This document shows, piece after piece, positions 1-7,781 of a stretch of 21,372 nt of DNA. How positions within the stretch are numbered: position 1 is the stretch's first letter; each line of letters begins with the position of its first letter. Where the stretch lies: assembly GCA_035551935.1 (NCBI GenBank), contig DASZMJ010000204.1:1-21372 (forward strand). Reading direction: 5' to 3'. The notes beneath the pieces are model-generated. The model did no database searches, was not told the DNA's origin, and saw only the letters and a program-made list of their open reading frames with translations. The stretch is from DASZMJ01 sp035551935. Its GTDB lineage: Bacteria; Planctomycetota; Planctomycetia; Isosphaerales; Isosphaeraceae. A program made the position numbers and the translations under genes.

Positions 1-134
1 ACGACCGAGGGGGTGATCCGCTCGCTCTCCTGGTTCGGGACGATCACCGGCTTGCCGTGCTCGTCGACGTAGGCGATCGCCGAGTAGGTCGTCCCCAAGT
101 CGATGCCGTATACGCGCTTCAGGGCGTCGCTCAC
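1..134 (-). CDS. Hsp70-family chaperone, N-terminal fragment
   Basis: Only the first 44 codons lie in the window; the gene continues past position 1. The translation opens with the first nucleotide-binding signature of the Hsp70/actin ATPase fold, GIDLGTTYSAIAYVDEHGKP (phosphate-1 loop DLGTT at residues 12-16), followed by VIVPNQESERITPSV. This matches the usual Hsp70 start. A GTG start at 134 is chosen because GGGAG sits 8 nt upstream and the reading begins just ahead of the conserved strand. Hsp70 proteins are ATP-driven chaperones that work with a J-protein and GrpE. A grpE gene lies on the same strand at 4269-3547, separated from this gene only by the opposite-strand VIT/VWA gene and repeats. 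TYSAIAY in place of the classical TNSCVAV suggests an Hsp70 paralogue rather than the main DnaK, but the diagnostic C-terminus is outside the window. Confidence 0.9.
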   Translation of the reverse strand, partial: MSDALKRVYGIDLGTTYSAIAYVDEHGKPVIVPNQESERITPSV

Positions 135-1109
135 GTCAGGGGCTCCCTTCGCTTGGGGGGGCTTCGTCGTCGTGAGTCCGGGTAACAACGAGACCATTCG
201 GGGAGATGCGTGGACCCGGCGAGTTCTTCGCCCGTCCCTCCCTCTTATTGTTCGCCGCAAGTCGCCGCGACGCAAGCCATTGCCCGACCCTTCCGGCTGC
301 CCCGGCACCCTGGGGACGTCCCCTTTTTCAACGATTCTCGGTTTTTCCCGCCGGTTTTCCGCGCCAATTCCAACTCAGGGGTAGAGAAGGCTCCTCGCCG
401 GGAGGGGCCTGCTGCGCGCCGTCGTCCCTTCGGTCATGCTTCGATCGTCATGGAACACATCTCAAACGTCCTGCGAGGAGTCACACCACGCCTGCTTGCA
501 TCGAGTCGACGGAGCGGTTTCGTTCACGTTGCGGGGAGAATCGAGTCCCGACGCCGACGATGCCGAATCCAACCCCCTTGGGCCGGCCTTGCGCCGACAA
601 AACGAACCCAATTTCGTGGGGAGGGGCCGTGGTCCGTGGTCCGGGGCCCGGGACGACGGGAGGGGCGAGCATCGGCCCCCGGCGCGGAACGAACCGAACG
701 GGGCATTGGGGGGCCTGGGATGTTCCTGACGCGGCGAAGGCCCGGCGCGGAACGAACCGAACGGGGCATTGGGTCGTCCGGGCAAGGCGTGCGGTGGATT
801 CACGCCCGCGCCGAACGGACCCACACCGGGAGGATCGGCGGTGAAAACGAACCCAATTCCCGCCGCGGCGCCACCAAAACGAACCCAATCTCGGCCCGTC
901 GGCGCCGGACGAACCCAAGGGCCAACCCGGCCCCTGGCCCCCGACTCCCGTCCCCTTTCCACCCAACGAGCCCCGGCCATCTTCGTTCACATGGCGGACG
1001 TGTCGAATCGGCGAGGCCCCTCGAGCATCTAAGGGGAAGGGGCCCGAAGACGTTGAGTAGGGAGGGACGGTCGATCGGCCGACTTCCACCCGAGGAGGAA
1101 GGATTCGCC
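135..1109. other. Long non-coding region between divergent hsp70 and VIT/VWA genes
   Basis: This stretch of about 975 bases lies between the divergent starts of the Hsp70 gene (134, minus) and the VIT/VWA gene (1110, plus). Reading frames stay open across it on both strands, but their translations are low-complexity Arg/Pro/Gly/Thr strings with no recognisable domain, as expected of G+C-rich non-coding DNA. The interval 599-920 holds short interspersed repeats (listed separately). A C-rich segment at 926-943 recurs inside grpE. Regulatory sites for both flanking genes should be here, but I see no convincing -35/-10 pair and no CIRCE (HrcA operator) element upstream of the Hsp70 start. Confidence 0.6.
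599..920. repeat. Interspersed CGAACC repeat cluster
   Basis: The 14-mer AAAACGAACCCAAT occurs exactly at 599-612, 844-857 and 876-889, with a degenerate copy at 909-920 (GACGAACCCAAG). Between them a 33-base sequence is repeated exactly at 678-710 and 741-773. It contains CGGAACGAACCGAACGGGG followed by CATTGGG; the copies start 63 bases apart. CATTGGG ends with the complement of the CCCAAT seen in the other units, so the two types may be inverted relatives of one element. I recognise this kind of repeat from intergenic regions of Isosphaeraceae genomes, where it produces spurious peptides such as NEPN and KTNPI. It is not a CRISPR: spacing is irregular and the units differ. Confidence 0.75.
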
Positions 1110-3425
1110 ATGCTCTCCAGAACGCGCAGAACATCGATCTTGGCGCTGGCAGTCCTGGCGGCGCTCGGAGCCATCCGTCCGGCGGCCGGTCAGGGGATCA
1201 TCATCGACCGGCGGCCGAACATGCCGCTGGCGCGGACGTTCGAGGTCCGGGAGGTCGCGGTCGATGCCCGGGTGCGCGACCAGGTGGCCGAGGTCCGGGT
1301 CTCGCAGACGTTCCACAACCCCGGCTCATTCCCGATCGACGCCGAATACCTCTTCCCGATGCCGGATGAGGGGGCGATCCAGGACTTCGTCCTGATGGTG
1401 GATGGACGCGAGCAGCCGGGGCGGTTGCTGCCGAAGGACGAGGCCCGGCGGATCTACGAGGAGATCGTCCGCACCAAGCGCGACCCGGCCCTCCTCGAGT
1501 ACATGGGACGGGGGGCCTTCCGCACCAGCGTCTTCCCGATCCCCGGCAACTCGGATCGGACGGTCACGCTCCGATACACCCAGGTGCTCCGCCGCGATAA
1601 GGATGTCATCGAGTTCGCCTATCCCTTCGGCACGCAGAAGTTCACGGCCAAGCCGATCCGTCGGCTGAGCCTGGACGTCCGCATCGAGGGGAAGGACCCG
1701 ATCAAGTCGCTGTACAGCCCGAGCCACGACGCGACCATCCGCCGCGACGGCGACCGCCGCGCCTCGATCTCGCTCGTCGAGCACGACGTCATCCCCAGCC
1801 GCGACTTCCGCCTCCTCTACACGCTCGCCGAAGGCTCGATCGGCGCCACCTTGCTCAGCTATCGACCGAGCGAGGGGGACGACGGCTACTTCCTCCTGCT
1901 CGCCAGCCCCGAGGTCCGTCGCGACGACGTGAAACCGCGCCCGAAGACGGTCGTGTGCGTCCTCGATCGCTCCGGCTCGATGGCCGGCAAGAAGATCGAG
2001 CAGGCCCGCAACGCCCTCCAGTTCGTCCTCGACAACCTCCGCGACGACGACCTGTTCAACATCATCGCCTACGACGACCGCGTCGAGACCTTCAAGCCCG
2101 AGCTCCAGCGGCTCACCAAGGAATCCCACGACGACGCCCGCCGGTTCGTCGACAACATCCGGCCCGGCGGCAGCACCGACATCGACGCCGCGCTGAAGTC
2201 GGCGCTCGACATGCTCCGCGACGACTCGCGACCCAGCTACGTCCTCTTCCTGACCGACGGCCTCCCCACGGCCGGTGAGACCCGCGAGACCGCGATCGCC
2301 GACGACGGCCGCAAGGCCAACAAGGTCCGCGCCCGCGTCTTCGCGTTCGGCGTCGGGTATGACGTCAACGCCCGACTCCTCGACCGCCTCTCCGGCGGCA
2401 GCGGCGGCACGAGCGAGTACGTCAAGCCCGACGAGGACATCGAGGCCCATGTCTCCCGGTTCTACGCGAAGCTGACCAGCCCCGTCCTCACCGACATCAA
2501 GGTCGAGCTGGCGCGCACCGACGTCAACTCGACCTATCCGCGCGACATCCCCGACCTCTTCGAGGGCGGCCAGCTCATCTGGGTCGGCCGCTACCGCCAG
2601 TCCGGGCCGACGACTGTCCGGCTCTCGGGCAAGGTCGGCGACGACCGTCGGAGCTTCGACTTCTCGGCCGACCTGGCCCCGTCGGGGCGCGGCTCGAATT
2701 ACGAGTTCGTCGAGCGCCTCTGGGCGATCCGCCGCGTCGGCTTCCTGATCGACCAGATCGATCTGCACGGCCAGAGTCGCGAGCTGGTCGACGAGCTCGT
2801 GCGCCTGAGCACGCGCTACGGCATCCTGACGCCGTACACGTCGTTCCTGGCCGACGAGAACCAGAACCTGAATCGCCCGGTCCAACTCTCGCTCCAGGCG
2901 GGTCGGGAGCTTGAGCAGCTCCAGCGGGCCGAGGGCCAGGTCGGCGTCGCCCAGCGGGCGGCGAAGCAGTCGTACATGCAGGCCGATCGCCTCGCAGAAT
3001 CCTATGCGCCGGCCGCCGCCCCCGTCGAGAGATTCAGGTCCATCAACGGTGCCCAGGCCCGAGGCTACGCGGGCCGGGCCGGCGGCGGTGCGGGGATGAT
3101 GGGCGGCGGCATGAGCGGCGGCTATGGAGCCGGCGCCCGGGGCGCCGTCCCGGCCCTGGCCAAGGACGCCAGGGGCAACGACGTCGCCGTCGGCACCGTC
3201 CGCCACCTCGGCGCCAAGACCTTCTACCGTCGCGCCAACCGCTGGGTCGACTCGACCGTCACCCCGGACGACGAGGCCAAGGCCGTCGCGCTCGTCCAGT
3301 TCTCCGATGCCTACTTCCGGCTCGCCCGCGACCAGGCCGCCGACCAGAACCAGTACCTCACCTTCGACGAGCCCGTCACCGTCAAGCTCGCCGGCAAGGT
3401 CTACAAGATCGACCCGCCGAAGTGA
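1110..3425 (+). CDS. Secreted VIT and von Willebrand A domain protein
   Basis: The protein has 771 residues. A signal peptide covers residues 1-27 (MLSRTRR, then a hydrophobic stretch ending RPAAG). A VIT (vault/inter-alpha-trypsin) domain spans about 40-165, including DEARRIYEEIV and FPIPGNSDR. A VWA domain spans about 280-455 with a complete MIDAS metal site: DRSGS (D286, S288, S290), T356 in GGSTDI and D383 in LTDG. A conserved C-terminal part follows, with a Gly/Met-rich stretch near residues 660-680. The family is known from inter-alpha-trypsin inhibitor heavy chains and from many secreted bacterial proteins thought to mediate metal-dependent protein binding in the envelope. The frame is open far upstream, but the start at 1110 is favoured by the strong GAGGAAGGA ribosome site 6 nt before it and by the signal peptide. 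The gene stands alone, opposite to hsp70 and grpE. Its partner is unknown. Confidence 0.93.
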   Translation: MLSRTRRTSILALAVLAALGAIRPAAGQGIIIDRRPNMPLARTFEVREVAVDARVRDQVAEVRVSQTFHNPGSFPIDAEYLFPMPDEGAIQDFVLMVDGREQPGRLLPKDEARRIYEEIVRTKRDPALLEYMGRGAFRTSVFPIPGNSDRTVTLRYTQVLRRDKDVIEFAYPFGTQKFTAKPIRRLSLDVRIEGKDPIKSLYSPSHDATIRRDGDRRASISLVEHDVIPSRDFRLLYTLAEGSIGATLLSYRPSEGDDGYFLLLASPEVRRDDVKPRPKTVVCVLDRSGSMAGKKIEQARNALQFVLDNLRDDDLFNIIAYDDRVETFKPELQRLTKESHDDARRFVDNIRPGGSTDIDAALKSALDMLRDDSRPSYVLFLTDGLPTAGETRETAIADDGRKANKVRARVFAFGVGYDVNARLLDRLSGGSGGTSEYVKPDEDIEAHVSRFYAKLTSPVLTDIKVELARTDVNSTYPRDIPDLFEGGQLIWVGRYRQSGPTTVRLSGKVGDDRRSFDFSADLAPSGRGSNYEFVERLWAIRRVGFLIDQIDLHGQSRELVDELVRLSTRYGILTPYTSFLADENQNLNRPVQLSLQAGRELEQLQRAEGQVGVAQRAAKQSYMQADRLAESYAPAAAPVERFRSINGAQARGYAGRAGGGAGMMGGGMSGGYGAGARGAVPALAKDARGNDVAVGTVRHLGAKTFYRRANRWVDSTVTPDDEAKAVALVQFSDAYFRLARDQAADQNQYLTFDEPVTVKLAGKVYKIDPPK

Positions 3426-3431
3426 TGGAGG

Positions 3432-3546
3432 GGATTCTTGCCACAGAGGACACAGAGAGCACAGAGGAAGGGAAGAAAACAAGAATATTGAAAAACTATT
3501 TTCTTCCCTTCCTCTGTGCTCTCTGTGTCCTCTGTGGCAAGAATCC
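3432..3546. repeat. Perfect 48-nt inverted repeat between convergent genes
   Basis: The left arm 3432-3479 and right arm 3499-3546 are exact reverse complements over 48 bases, enclosing a 19-base A+T-rich loop (3480-3498). The arms carry CCACAGAGGACACAGAG. The element starts 7 bases after the VIT/VWA stop codon, and its right arm ends immediately before the grpE stop codon (3549-3547). It therefore fills almost the whole gap between two convergent genes. Transcribed from either side it would fold into a very stable hairpin, so it may act as a bidirectional terminator, although no T-run follows either arm. The CACAGAGGACACAGAG motif is one I recognise as a recurring repeat in planctomycetes and some other phyla, which suggests a mobile or amplified palindrome rather than a locus-specific terminator. 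Confidence 0.9.
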
Positions 3547-4269
3547 TCATTTCTTCACGCTATAGACGGATACCACTTCCGGCCGGATGACCTTATCGCC
3601 GGCCTGGAAGCCCTTGCGGTGGCGGGTGGCGATGGCCTTGTTGAGGGCGGGGTCTTCCGTCGGCACGGCGGCGACGGCGCGCTGGCGGCGGGGGTCGAAG
3701 GTGGGCTCGTCGAGCGCGAAGGGCTCAACCCCCTGGCGATAGAGGATGTCTTCAACCCCTTGTTGGAGCGAGACCAGCAGGCCCGCCGCGTCCTCGCCCG
3801 CCGAGGCGGCCATCTTGCCGATGTCGTCGTGGAGCTGGATCAGGTCGACGAAGACGGGCCGGAGGATCTTTAACAGCAGGTCTTGCTTATATTCCTGGAG
3901 TTCCGCGTGGAGCCTGTCCACCACCCGCTCCCGCGTCGCCTCGGCCCTCAGCTCGCGCTCGAAGAGGGTCTGCAACTGGTCCAGCCTCTTGCCGAGCGCC
4001 TTGCCGATTGCCTCGATCGCCTCCAGGGCCCTCGGCGACTCGGCCGGCGGTGGTGTCGCTTGAGCGATCGGCACGACCGCCGGGGTCGAGTCGGGCTCGC
4101 GGACCTCCTCGACCCCCGGCCCCTGGCCCCCGTCCCCCGACCCCTCCGCGGCGGTCGTGGCGACGGCGACATACTCGGCGGCGGGTACGACGTACGCGAC
4201 CTCGGGCACGATCTCCGGCGGCCCTTCGGGCGTCGGGGCCTGGTCTTCGGGGAAGGCGGCGTCGCTCAT
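3547..4269 (-). CDS. grpE: GrpE nucleotide exchange factor
   Basis: The protein has 240 residues. GrpE dimers exchange ADP for ATP on Hsp70. The N-terminal 85 or so residues are acidic and Pro/Ala-rich and probably disordered (MSDAAFPEDQAPTPEG). A long helical dimerisation segment follows (IGKALGKRLDQLQTLFEREL to about KQDLLLKILRPVFVDLIQLH). The compact C-terminal beta domain contains DILYRQGVEPFALDEPTFDP and GFQAGDKVIRPEVVSVYSV, matching the GrpE signature. The ATG at 4269 overlaps the stop of the upstream membrane-protein gene by 4 nt (ATGA), and GAGG lies 9 nt upstream. The frame stays open further upstream but would run into that gene. It is the last gene of a three-gene operon, and an Hsp70 lies further along the same strand. 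Residues around SGDGGQGPGV are encoded by a C/G-rich sequence also found in the non-coding DNA at 926-943. Confidence 0.93.
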   Translation of the reverse strand: MSDAAFPEDQAPTPEGPPEIVPEVAYVVPAAEYVAVATTAAEGSGDGGQGPGVEEVREPDSTPAVVPIAQATPPPAESPRALEAIEAIGKALGKRLDQLQTLFERELRAEATRERVVDRLHAELQEYKQDLLLKILRPVFVDLIQLHDDIGKMAASAGEDAAGLLVSLQQGVEDILYRQGVEPFALDEPTFDPRRQRAVAAVPTEDPALNKAIATRHRKGFQAGDKVIRPEVVSVYSVKK

Positions 4270-5432
4270 CGATTCGGTCCTCGCGGCTGGAGGGTCACGA
4301 CGGGACGTGACGGAACGGGGATGGGGCGATCGGACGCAACGGACGGGCGGCGGCTGCGCCAACGATCGACGGCGATGACCGCCAGGATGCCGAGAAAAGT
4401 GGCCACTGCGGCCCACAGGAGACGGGAGGCGGAGTCCTTGACGCGGTGCGGGTTGGCCGGGTCGGTCGCGAGGATGGACACGTCGAGTGCGTTGCAGAGG
4501 CCGAACGCGACCAGCATCATCGCCCCGGCGAGTTCGGCACAGGTCCAGCGCGACCTACCGCGTCGGAGGGCGTCTCGAATTGCCGTCAGGGACAGCGCGG
4601 CGATGAGGACACCGACCGGTAGCCATGTCGATTCGATCGGGCCAAGCCAACGGAGCGCAGCGGCCCAGTCGTGCGGCGGCGCGTCGAAGACCAGGAACGC
4701 ATGCGCATCGCCCGGAATATTGCTGGTCGTCCCGACGACGATCGGCGTCATCCAGCGATCGCGGAGGACGGCAAGGGGGCTGTTGAGGATCGTGAGCAAG
4801 AGGCCGGCCCAGACCAGCACGCGTGCCGGCACCGGGGCCGCCCTCGGGTCACGCAGGCAGACCAATGCGGTGAAGCAGCCCGCCGTGAGCAAGCCGAGGG
4901 TGGCCTTGCCCACCTGATCCCAGACCACACCGATCGCGATCAGTGCGAGCGATGCAACCGCTGCAAGCAGTCGGACCGTGCCCGGGGCCGGGCGATGAGC
5001 GGGGGCAAATGGTTTCGATGCGATGGTCATCGTGGCGACGACCAGTCCCGAGACGAGTGCGGCGAGGGCCCACAAGCCGGCGTAGGTCAGGAGATCGATC
5101 TCAGGATCGATCCCCGTGCGGGCGCGTCGGCTTGCTTCGGCCAGCATCACCGTCAGCAAGGCCCACTCCACCGGGCCTGGCATGCCGCCGAATTGGAGCC
5201 TTCGCACCCCCAGCATCAACACGACGCAGAGCCCGAGCGCGACCAGCAGGCCACCCGCGCTCTCCGTCATCGAGAGGTACTCGACGCCGTAGGGAGTCGT
5301 CGCCGTCCTCCGGAAAAGGTCGAGGTCGAACCACGCCAGGACGAGAGCGACCCCCGCGACCAGGACGAGCAGGTCGGCCAGCATCGGCTTGCGGGGCTCG
5401 GGCTTCCTCGTCGAGGGCGTCGGGGTGTCCAC
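4266..5432 (-). CDS. Polytopic membrane protein of unknown function
   Basis: The protein has 388 residues and about nine predicted transmembrane helices. Examples are LADLLVLVAGVALVLAWF near residue 20, GGLLVALGLCVVLMLGV, LAALVSGLVVATMTIA, LLAAVASLALIAIGVVW and LLWAAVATFLGILAVIAV near the C-terminus. I see no catalytic motif and do not recognise the family. The start is taken as GTG at 5432, which has GGAGG 6 nt upstream; a TTG at 5447 and an ATG at residue 17 are alternatives. It lies 24 nt after the GTPase gene, and its TGA overlaps the grpE ATG, so translation of the three genes is probably coupled. The context suggests a membrane anchor or partner for the GTPase or for the Hsp70/GrpE pair; this is inference. 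Confidence 0.85.
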   Translation of the reverse strand: MDTPTPSTRKPEPRKPMLADLLVLVAGVALVLAWFDLDLFRRTATTPYGVEYLSMTESAGGLLVALGLCVVLMLGVRRLQFGGMPGPVEWALLTVMLAEASRRARTGIDPEIDLLTYAGLWALAALVSGLVVATMTIASKPFAPAHRPAPGTVRLLAAVASLALIAIGVVWDQVGKATLGLLTAGCFTALVCLRDPRAAPVPARVLVWAGLLLTILNSPLAVLRDRWMTPIVVGTTSNIPGDAHAFLVFDAPPHDWAAALRWLGPIESTWLPVGVLIAALSLTAIRDALRRGRSRWTCAELAGAMMLVAFGLCNALDVSILATDPANPHRVKDSASRLLWAAVATFLGILAVIAVDRWRSRRPSVASDRPIPVPSRPVVTLQPRGPNR

Positions 5433-5456
5433 GGGGGCCCTCCGCAAAGGCCGAGG

Positions 5457-6734
5457 TCACAAGATCCCCTGGCGATTCAGGAGCCACAAAACAGGCCGGT
5501 CGACGAGCAAGGGGGTGGGGAGCGGCTGGGGGACATCCTCGCGCTCCTGGGCGGCGTCGCCGAGGGCGGAGCAGGCGAAGAAGCGGTGCTCGGGGAAGTT
5601 GGTGGAGACATGCTCGAGGAACCCGGTCGCTCCCCAACGCCGAAGGGCGGACTGGACCTCGTCGTGGACGCGGGCGTCGAGGCCGGGGTCGGTCTCGTCG
5701 ACGACGGAGCGGGCGAGGTCGTGCAATGCCGTGCCGGGCTCCATCAGGTGGCCCCAGCGGTCGAGCTTGTTCAGGCAGATGGCCAGCGGGGTCTTGATCG
5801 GCACCTTCGGGAAGAAGCTGGCGAGCTTGCGGGCGTCGTTCAGGTAGTCGGCCGCAGGGACGTGCCGCTCTTTTTCCGTCAGGCGAAGGCGGCGGTCGTG
5901 GGCGACCTGCCGGATGCGGAGGGGGTCGATCAGGAACAGGAGGCCCTTCGCCAACCTGAGGTAACGCGCCTCGCCGCGGAGCAGGTCGATGTTCATCTCC
6001 CAGTCTTCGCCCGCGGTGTCGAAGAACGAGAGCAACGTGCTCTTCCGCCCCCCCTTCCGGCGCGTGAGGCGGTAGACGAGCGGCTGGAGGACCCCTCGGT
6101 TCGTCTCGATGCTCGGCGTCGCCGAGTGGCTCCGGCGATCGACGTAGCCGTTGACCTCCTCGCCGACGCCGAACTGGCCGACGCCGTAGGTCAAATCGTG
6201 ATACTCCCGCTCGTAGCGCTCGCGGATCTCGTCGGTGAGCGGCTCGAGGATGAACCCCTTCTCCGGGCCGACGCGGTGGTCCAGCTCGTGGAGCAAGACG
6301 GTGATGAACGTCGTCTTGCCGACCGATTGCGGGCCGAAGATCGCGATGTGGCCGGCGTCGAGCGCGACGACCGAGTCGGGGAGCTGGCTGTGGCAACGCG
6401 GGCAGAGGCGGAGGTCGGTCGCCTTGCCGCAGTTCGGGCAGTCGAGGGCGCCGGGCAGGACCATCCAGTCGAGGAACCGCCGCACGCCTCGCCTCGGGTC
6501 CTTGCCCGGGTCGACCCACCACGGGCTCCGCAAGGTCGAGCCGGCGCCGGGCGTCCAGTTGCGGCCGTTGAGCGTGCGCGAGAGGATCGGGTCGTCGATC
6601 ATCCGGGCGAAGTCGGTCTTGCAATAATGATCATTGCAGCGGAAATGCATCTCGTACGCGGCGAACCGCTCGAAGCAGAACGGGCAGCGGATCCGGCGCA
6701 AGGGGTCGAGCCGGGTCAACAGGTCCAGGGCCAT
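5457..6734 (-). CDS. Zinc-ribbon protein with a TRAFAC-type GTPase domain
   Basis: The protein has 425 residues. The N-terminal half carries four cysteine pairs: CPFC (17, 20), C33 and C38, CPNC (99, 102) and CPRC (111, 114), likely binding two zinc ions. A Ras-like G domain follows: Walker A/G1 GPQSVGKT at 134-141, G3 DTAGE at 239-243, G4 NKLD at 322-325, and a G5-like ACSAL at 387-391. DTAGE and NKLD together mark the TRAFAC GTPase class. It resembles the zinc-ribbon-linked GTPases discussed in NTP-dependent bacterial conflict systems (the DO-GTPase/TRAFAC group); I cannot confirm the family without a profile search. The ATG at 6734 (MALDLL) is preferred to an upstream in-frame GTG at 6803, because a probable promoter -10 lies at 6810-6815 and would put transcription start at about 6803. 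It is the first gene of the operon leading to the membrane protein and GrpE. Confidence 0.88.
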   Translation of the reverse strand: MALDLLTRLDPLRRIRCPFCFERFAAYEMHFRCNDHYCKTDFARMIDDPILSRTLNGRNWTPGAGSTLRSPWWVDPGKDPRRGVRRFLDWMVLPGALDCPNCGKATDLRLCPRCHSQLPDSVVALDAGHIAIFGPQSVGKTTFITVLLHELDHRVGPEKGFILEPLTDEIRERYEREYHDLTYGVGQFGVGEEVNGYVDRRSHSATPSIETNRGVLQPLVYRLTRRKGGRKSTLLSFFDTAGEDWEMNIDLLRGEARYLRLAKGLLFLIDPLRIRQVAHDRRLRLTEKERHVPAADYLNDARKLASFFPKVPIKTPLAICLNKLDRWGHLMEPGTALHDLARSVVDETDPGLDARVHDEVQSALRRWGATGFLEHVSTNFPEHRFFACSALGDAAQEREDVPQPLPTPLLVDRPVLWLLNRQGIL

Positions 6735-6809
6735 CGCGCACCGATCGTGATCACGAAGACGAGGCGAAGCGTCGTGGACCGGACCACCCTCGGCGCGATC
6801 CACCCCGCT

Positions 6810-6838
6810 ATCTTACCCCACGCGGGGCTCGCGACGAA
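6810..6838 (-). promoter_or_regulatory. Possible promoter of the GTPase-membrane protein-grpE operon
   Basis: On the minus strand TTCGTC (6838-6833) is followed after 17 bases by TAAGAT (6815-6810). The -35 match is weak and the -10 match moderate. The position, about 75 bases before the ATG at 6734 in a divergent gap, fits the first gene of the operon. Confidence 0.35.
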
Positions 6839-6852
6839 ATGGACCTCATGAG

Positions 6853-7338
6853 ATGATCGCAGCCCCGGGCGTAATGCACGTCGTCCTCGTCCGGCCCGAG
6901 ATCGCCGCCAACGTCGGTGCCATCGGCCGGACGTGCGTGGCGGCCGGGGCGACGCTCTGGCTCGTGCGTCCGCTGGGGTTCCACCTCGACGACCGCCACC
7001 GTCGCCGCGCGGGGCTCGACTACTGGGACAACCTCGACCTCCGCGTCGTCGATTCGCTCGACGAGGTCGTCGCCGAATTCGGGGCCGATCGGCTGTGGTC
7101 GTTCAGCACGAAAGCGGCACGTCTTTATACAACAGCCTCCTTCCGGGCCGGCGACGCCCTCGTCTTCGGGGCCGAGAGCCGCGGCCTGCCGCCGTCCTGG
7201 CTCGAATCGGCCTTGCAAACCGATCGCGCCCTGCGCATCCCGATGCGACCCGAGTCCCGCAGCCTGAACCTGGCCAACGCCGTCGCCATCGGCCTCTACG
7301 AGGCCCTCCGCCAGGTCGGCCCGCCCGGAGCGGATTGA
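6853..7338 (+). CDS. trmL: TrmL-type tRNA (cytidine/uridine-34-2'-O)-methyltransferase
   Basis: The protein has 161 residues, close to the usual TrmL length of about 155. TrmL is a minimal SPOUT enzyme that uses S-adenosylmethionine to 2'-O-methylate the wobble base 34 of certain leucine tRNAs. The family pattern is complete: MHVVLVRPEIAANVGAIGRT at the N-terminus, GFHLDDRHRRRAGLDYW in the middle, then the two knot motifs, VFGAESRGLP and IPMRPESRSLNLANAVAIGL. The ATG at 6853 is given, but an in-frame ATG at 6874 would begin exactly at the family's conserved MHVVL; neither has a clear ribosome site. It diverges from the GTPase operon and is followed after 13 bases by the stop of a convergent gene. 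The knot motifs make the family call firm; the exact tRNA target is inferred. Confidence 0.93.
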   Translation: MIAAPGVMHVVLVRPEIAANVGAIGRTCVAAGATLWLVRPLGFHLDDRHRRRAGLDYWDNLDLRVVDSLDEVVAEFGADRLWSFSTKAARLYTTASFRAGDALVFGAESRGLPPSWLESALQTDRALRIPMRPESRSLNLANAVAIGLYEALRQVGPPGAD

Positions 7339-7351
7339 AGCACGAAAACCA

Positions 7352-7765
7352 TCAGCCGAGCTGGATGTCTTCCGTGAGGAGGATGTGCTCGGCGATGGCC
7401 TCGACCTGGGCGCGGGCCGATTCGTCGCCCGCGAGGGCGGCGGGGAGGTGGTCGGCGGCGCGGGCGGCGAGGAGGTCGGGCAAATCGACTCGGGTCACCC
7501 GGGGGAGGAGGGTGGCCGACTCGTCGCCGGGGGCGTCCTGGTGGATCTGGATGTGGGGGTGCCGGGCGTTCCCGGCGCCGGCCAGGGTGATGGCGATCCG
7601 CATCAGCCGCTCGACGAGCCGGTAGTGCGTCACGGTCGGCTCGGCCTCTCCGGAGAGCAGGCGGGCCGCCAGGCGCCGCAGGGCGTTGAGGAGGATGATG
7701 ACCGAGAAGGCCGTGACCGCGGGGTCGCCCGCGCCGGGCGTCGAGGGCGAGGATGCCTGGCTCAT
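7352..7765 (-). CDS. Small conserved-type protein of unknown function
   Basis: The protein has 137 residues and I recognise no domain. Residues 15-60 are predicted helical and moderately hydrophobic (VTAFSVIILLNALRRLAARL and VERLMRIAITLAGAG), and the C-terminal part is also helical and acidic (AEHILLTEDIQLG). There is no signal peptide and there are no Cys clusters. The ATG at 7765 has GAGG 8 nt upstream. It begins 16 bases after the stop of the secreted hydrolase-fold gene on the same strand, so the two are probably co-transcribed. It converges with trmL. It is called real because of the tight spacing, the ribosome site and the normal composition. Confidence 0.65.
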   Translation of the reverse strand: MSQASSPSTPGAGDPAVTAFSVIILLNALRRLAARLLSGEAEPTVTHYRLVERLMRIAITLAGAGNARHPHIQIHQDAPGDESATLLPRVTRVDLPDLLAARAADHLPAALAGDESARAQVEAIAEHILLTEDIQLG

Positions 7766-7781
7766 GGCGTTGGCCTCGGGA

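Noticed and set aside
599..920. CRISPR array
   Set aside because: Units differ in length and sequence, spacing is irregular, and there are no cas genes nearby.
210..1109. In-frame 300-codon N-terminal extension of the VIT/VWA gene
   Set aside because: The translation is low-complexity and spans the CGAACC repeats. A strong ribosome site and a signal peptide place the start at 1110.
1326..3482. 718-codon open frame antisense to the VIT/VWA gene
   Set aside because: It mirrors the codon bias of the real gene in very G+C-rich DNA; the translation is acidic Val/Gly/Asp-rich with no domain.
3432..3546. Structured RNA gene or riboswitch
   Set aside because: It is a simple perfect hairpin of repeat-family sequence at a convergent junction, with no multi-stem conserved architecture.
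4671..6851. 726-codon plus-strand frame over the membrane-protein and GTPase genes
   Set aside because: It is antisense to genes with clear motifs and tight operon spacing; the translation has no recognisable domain.
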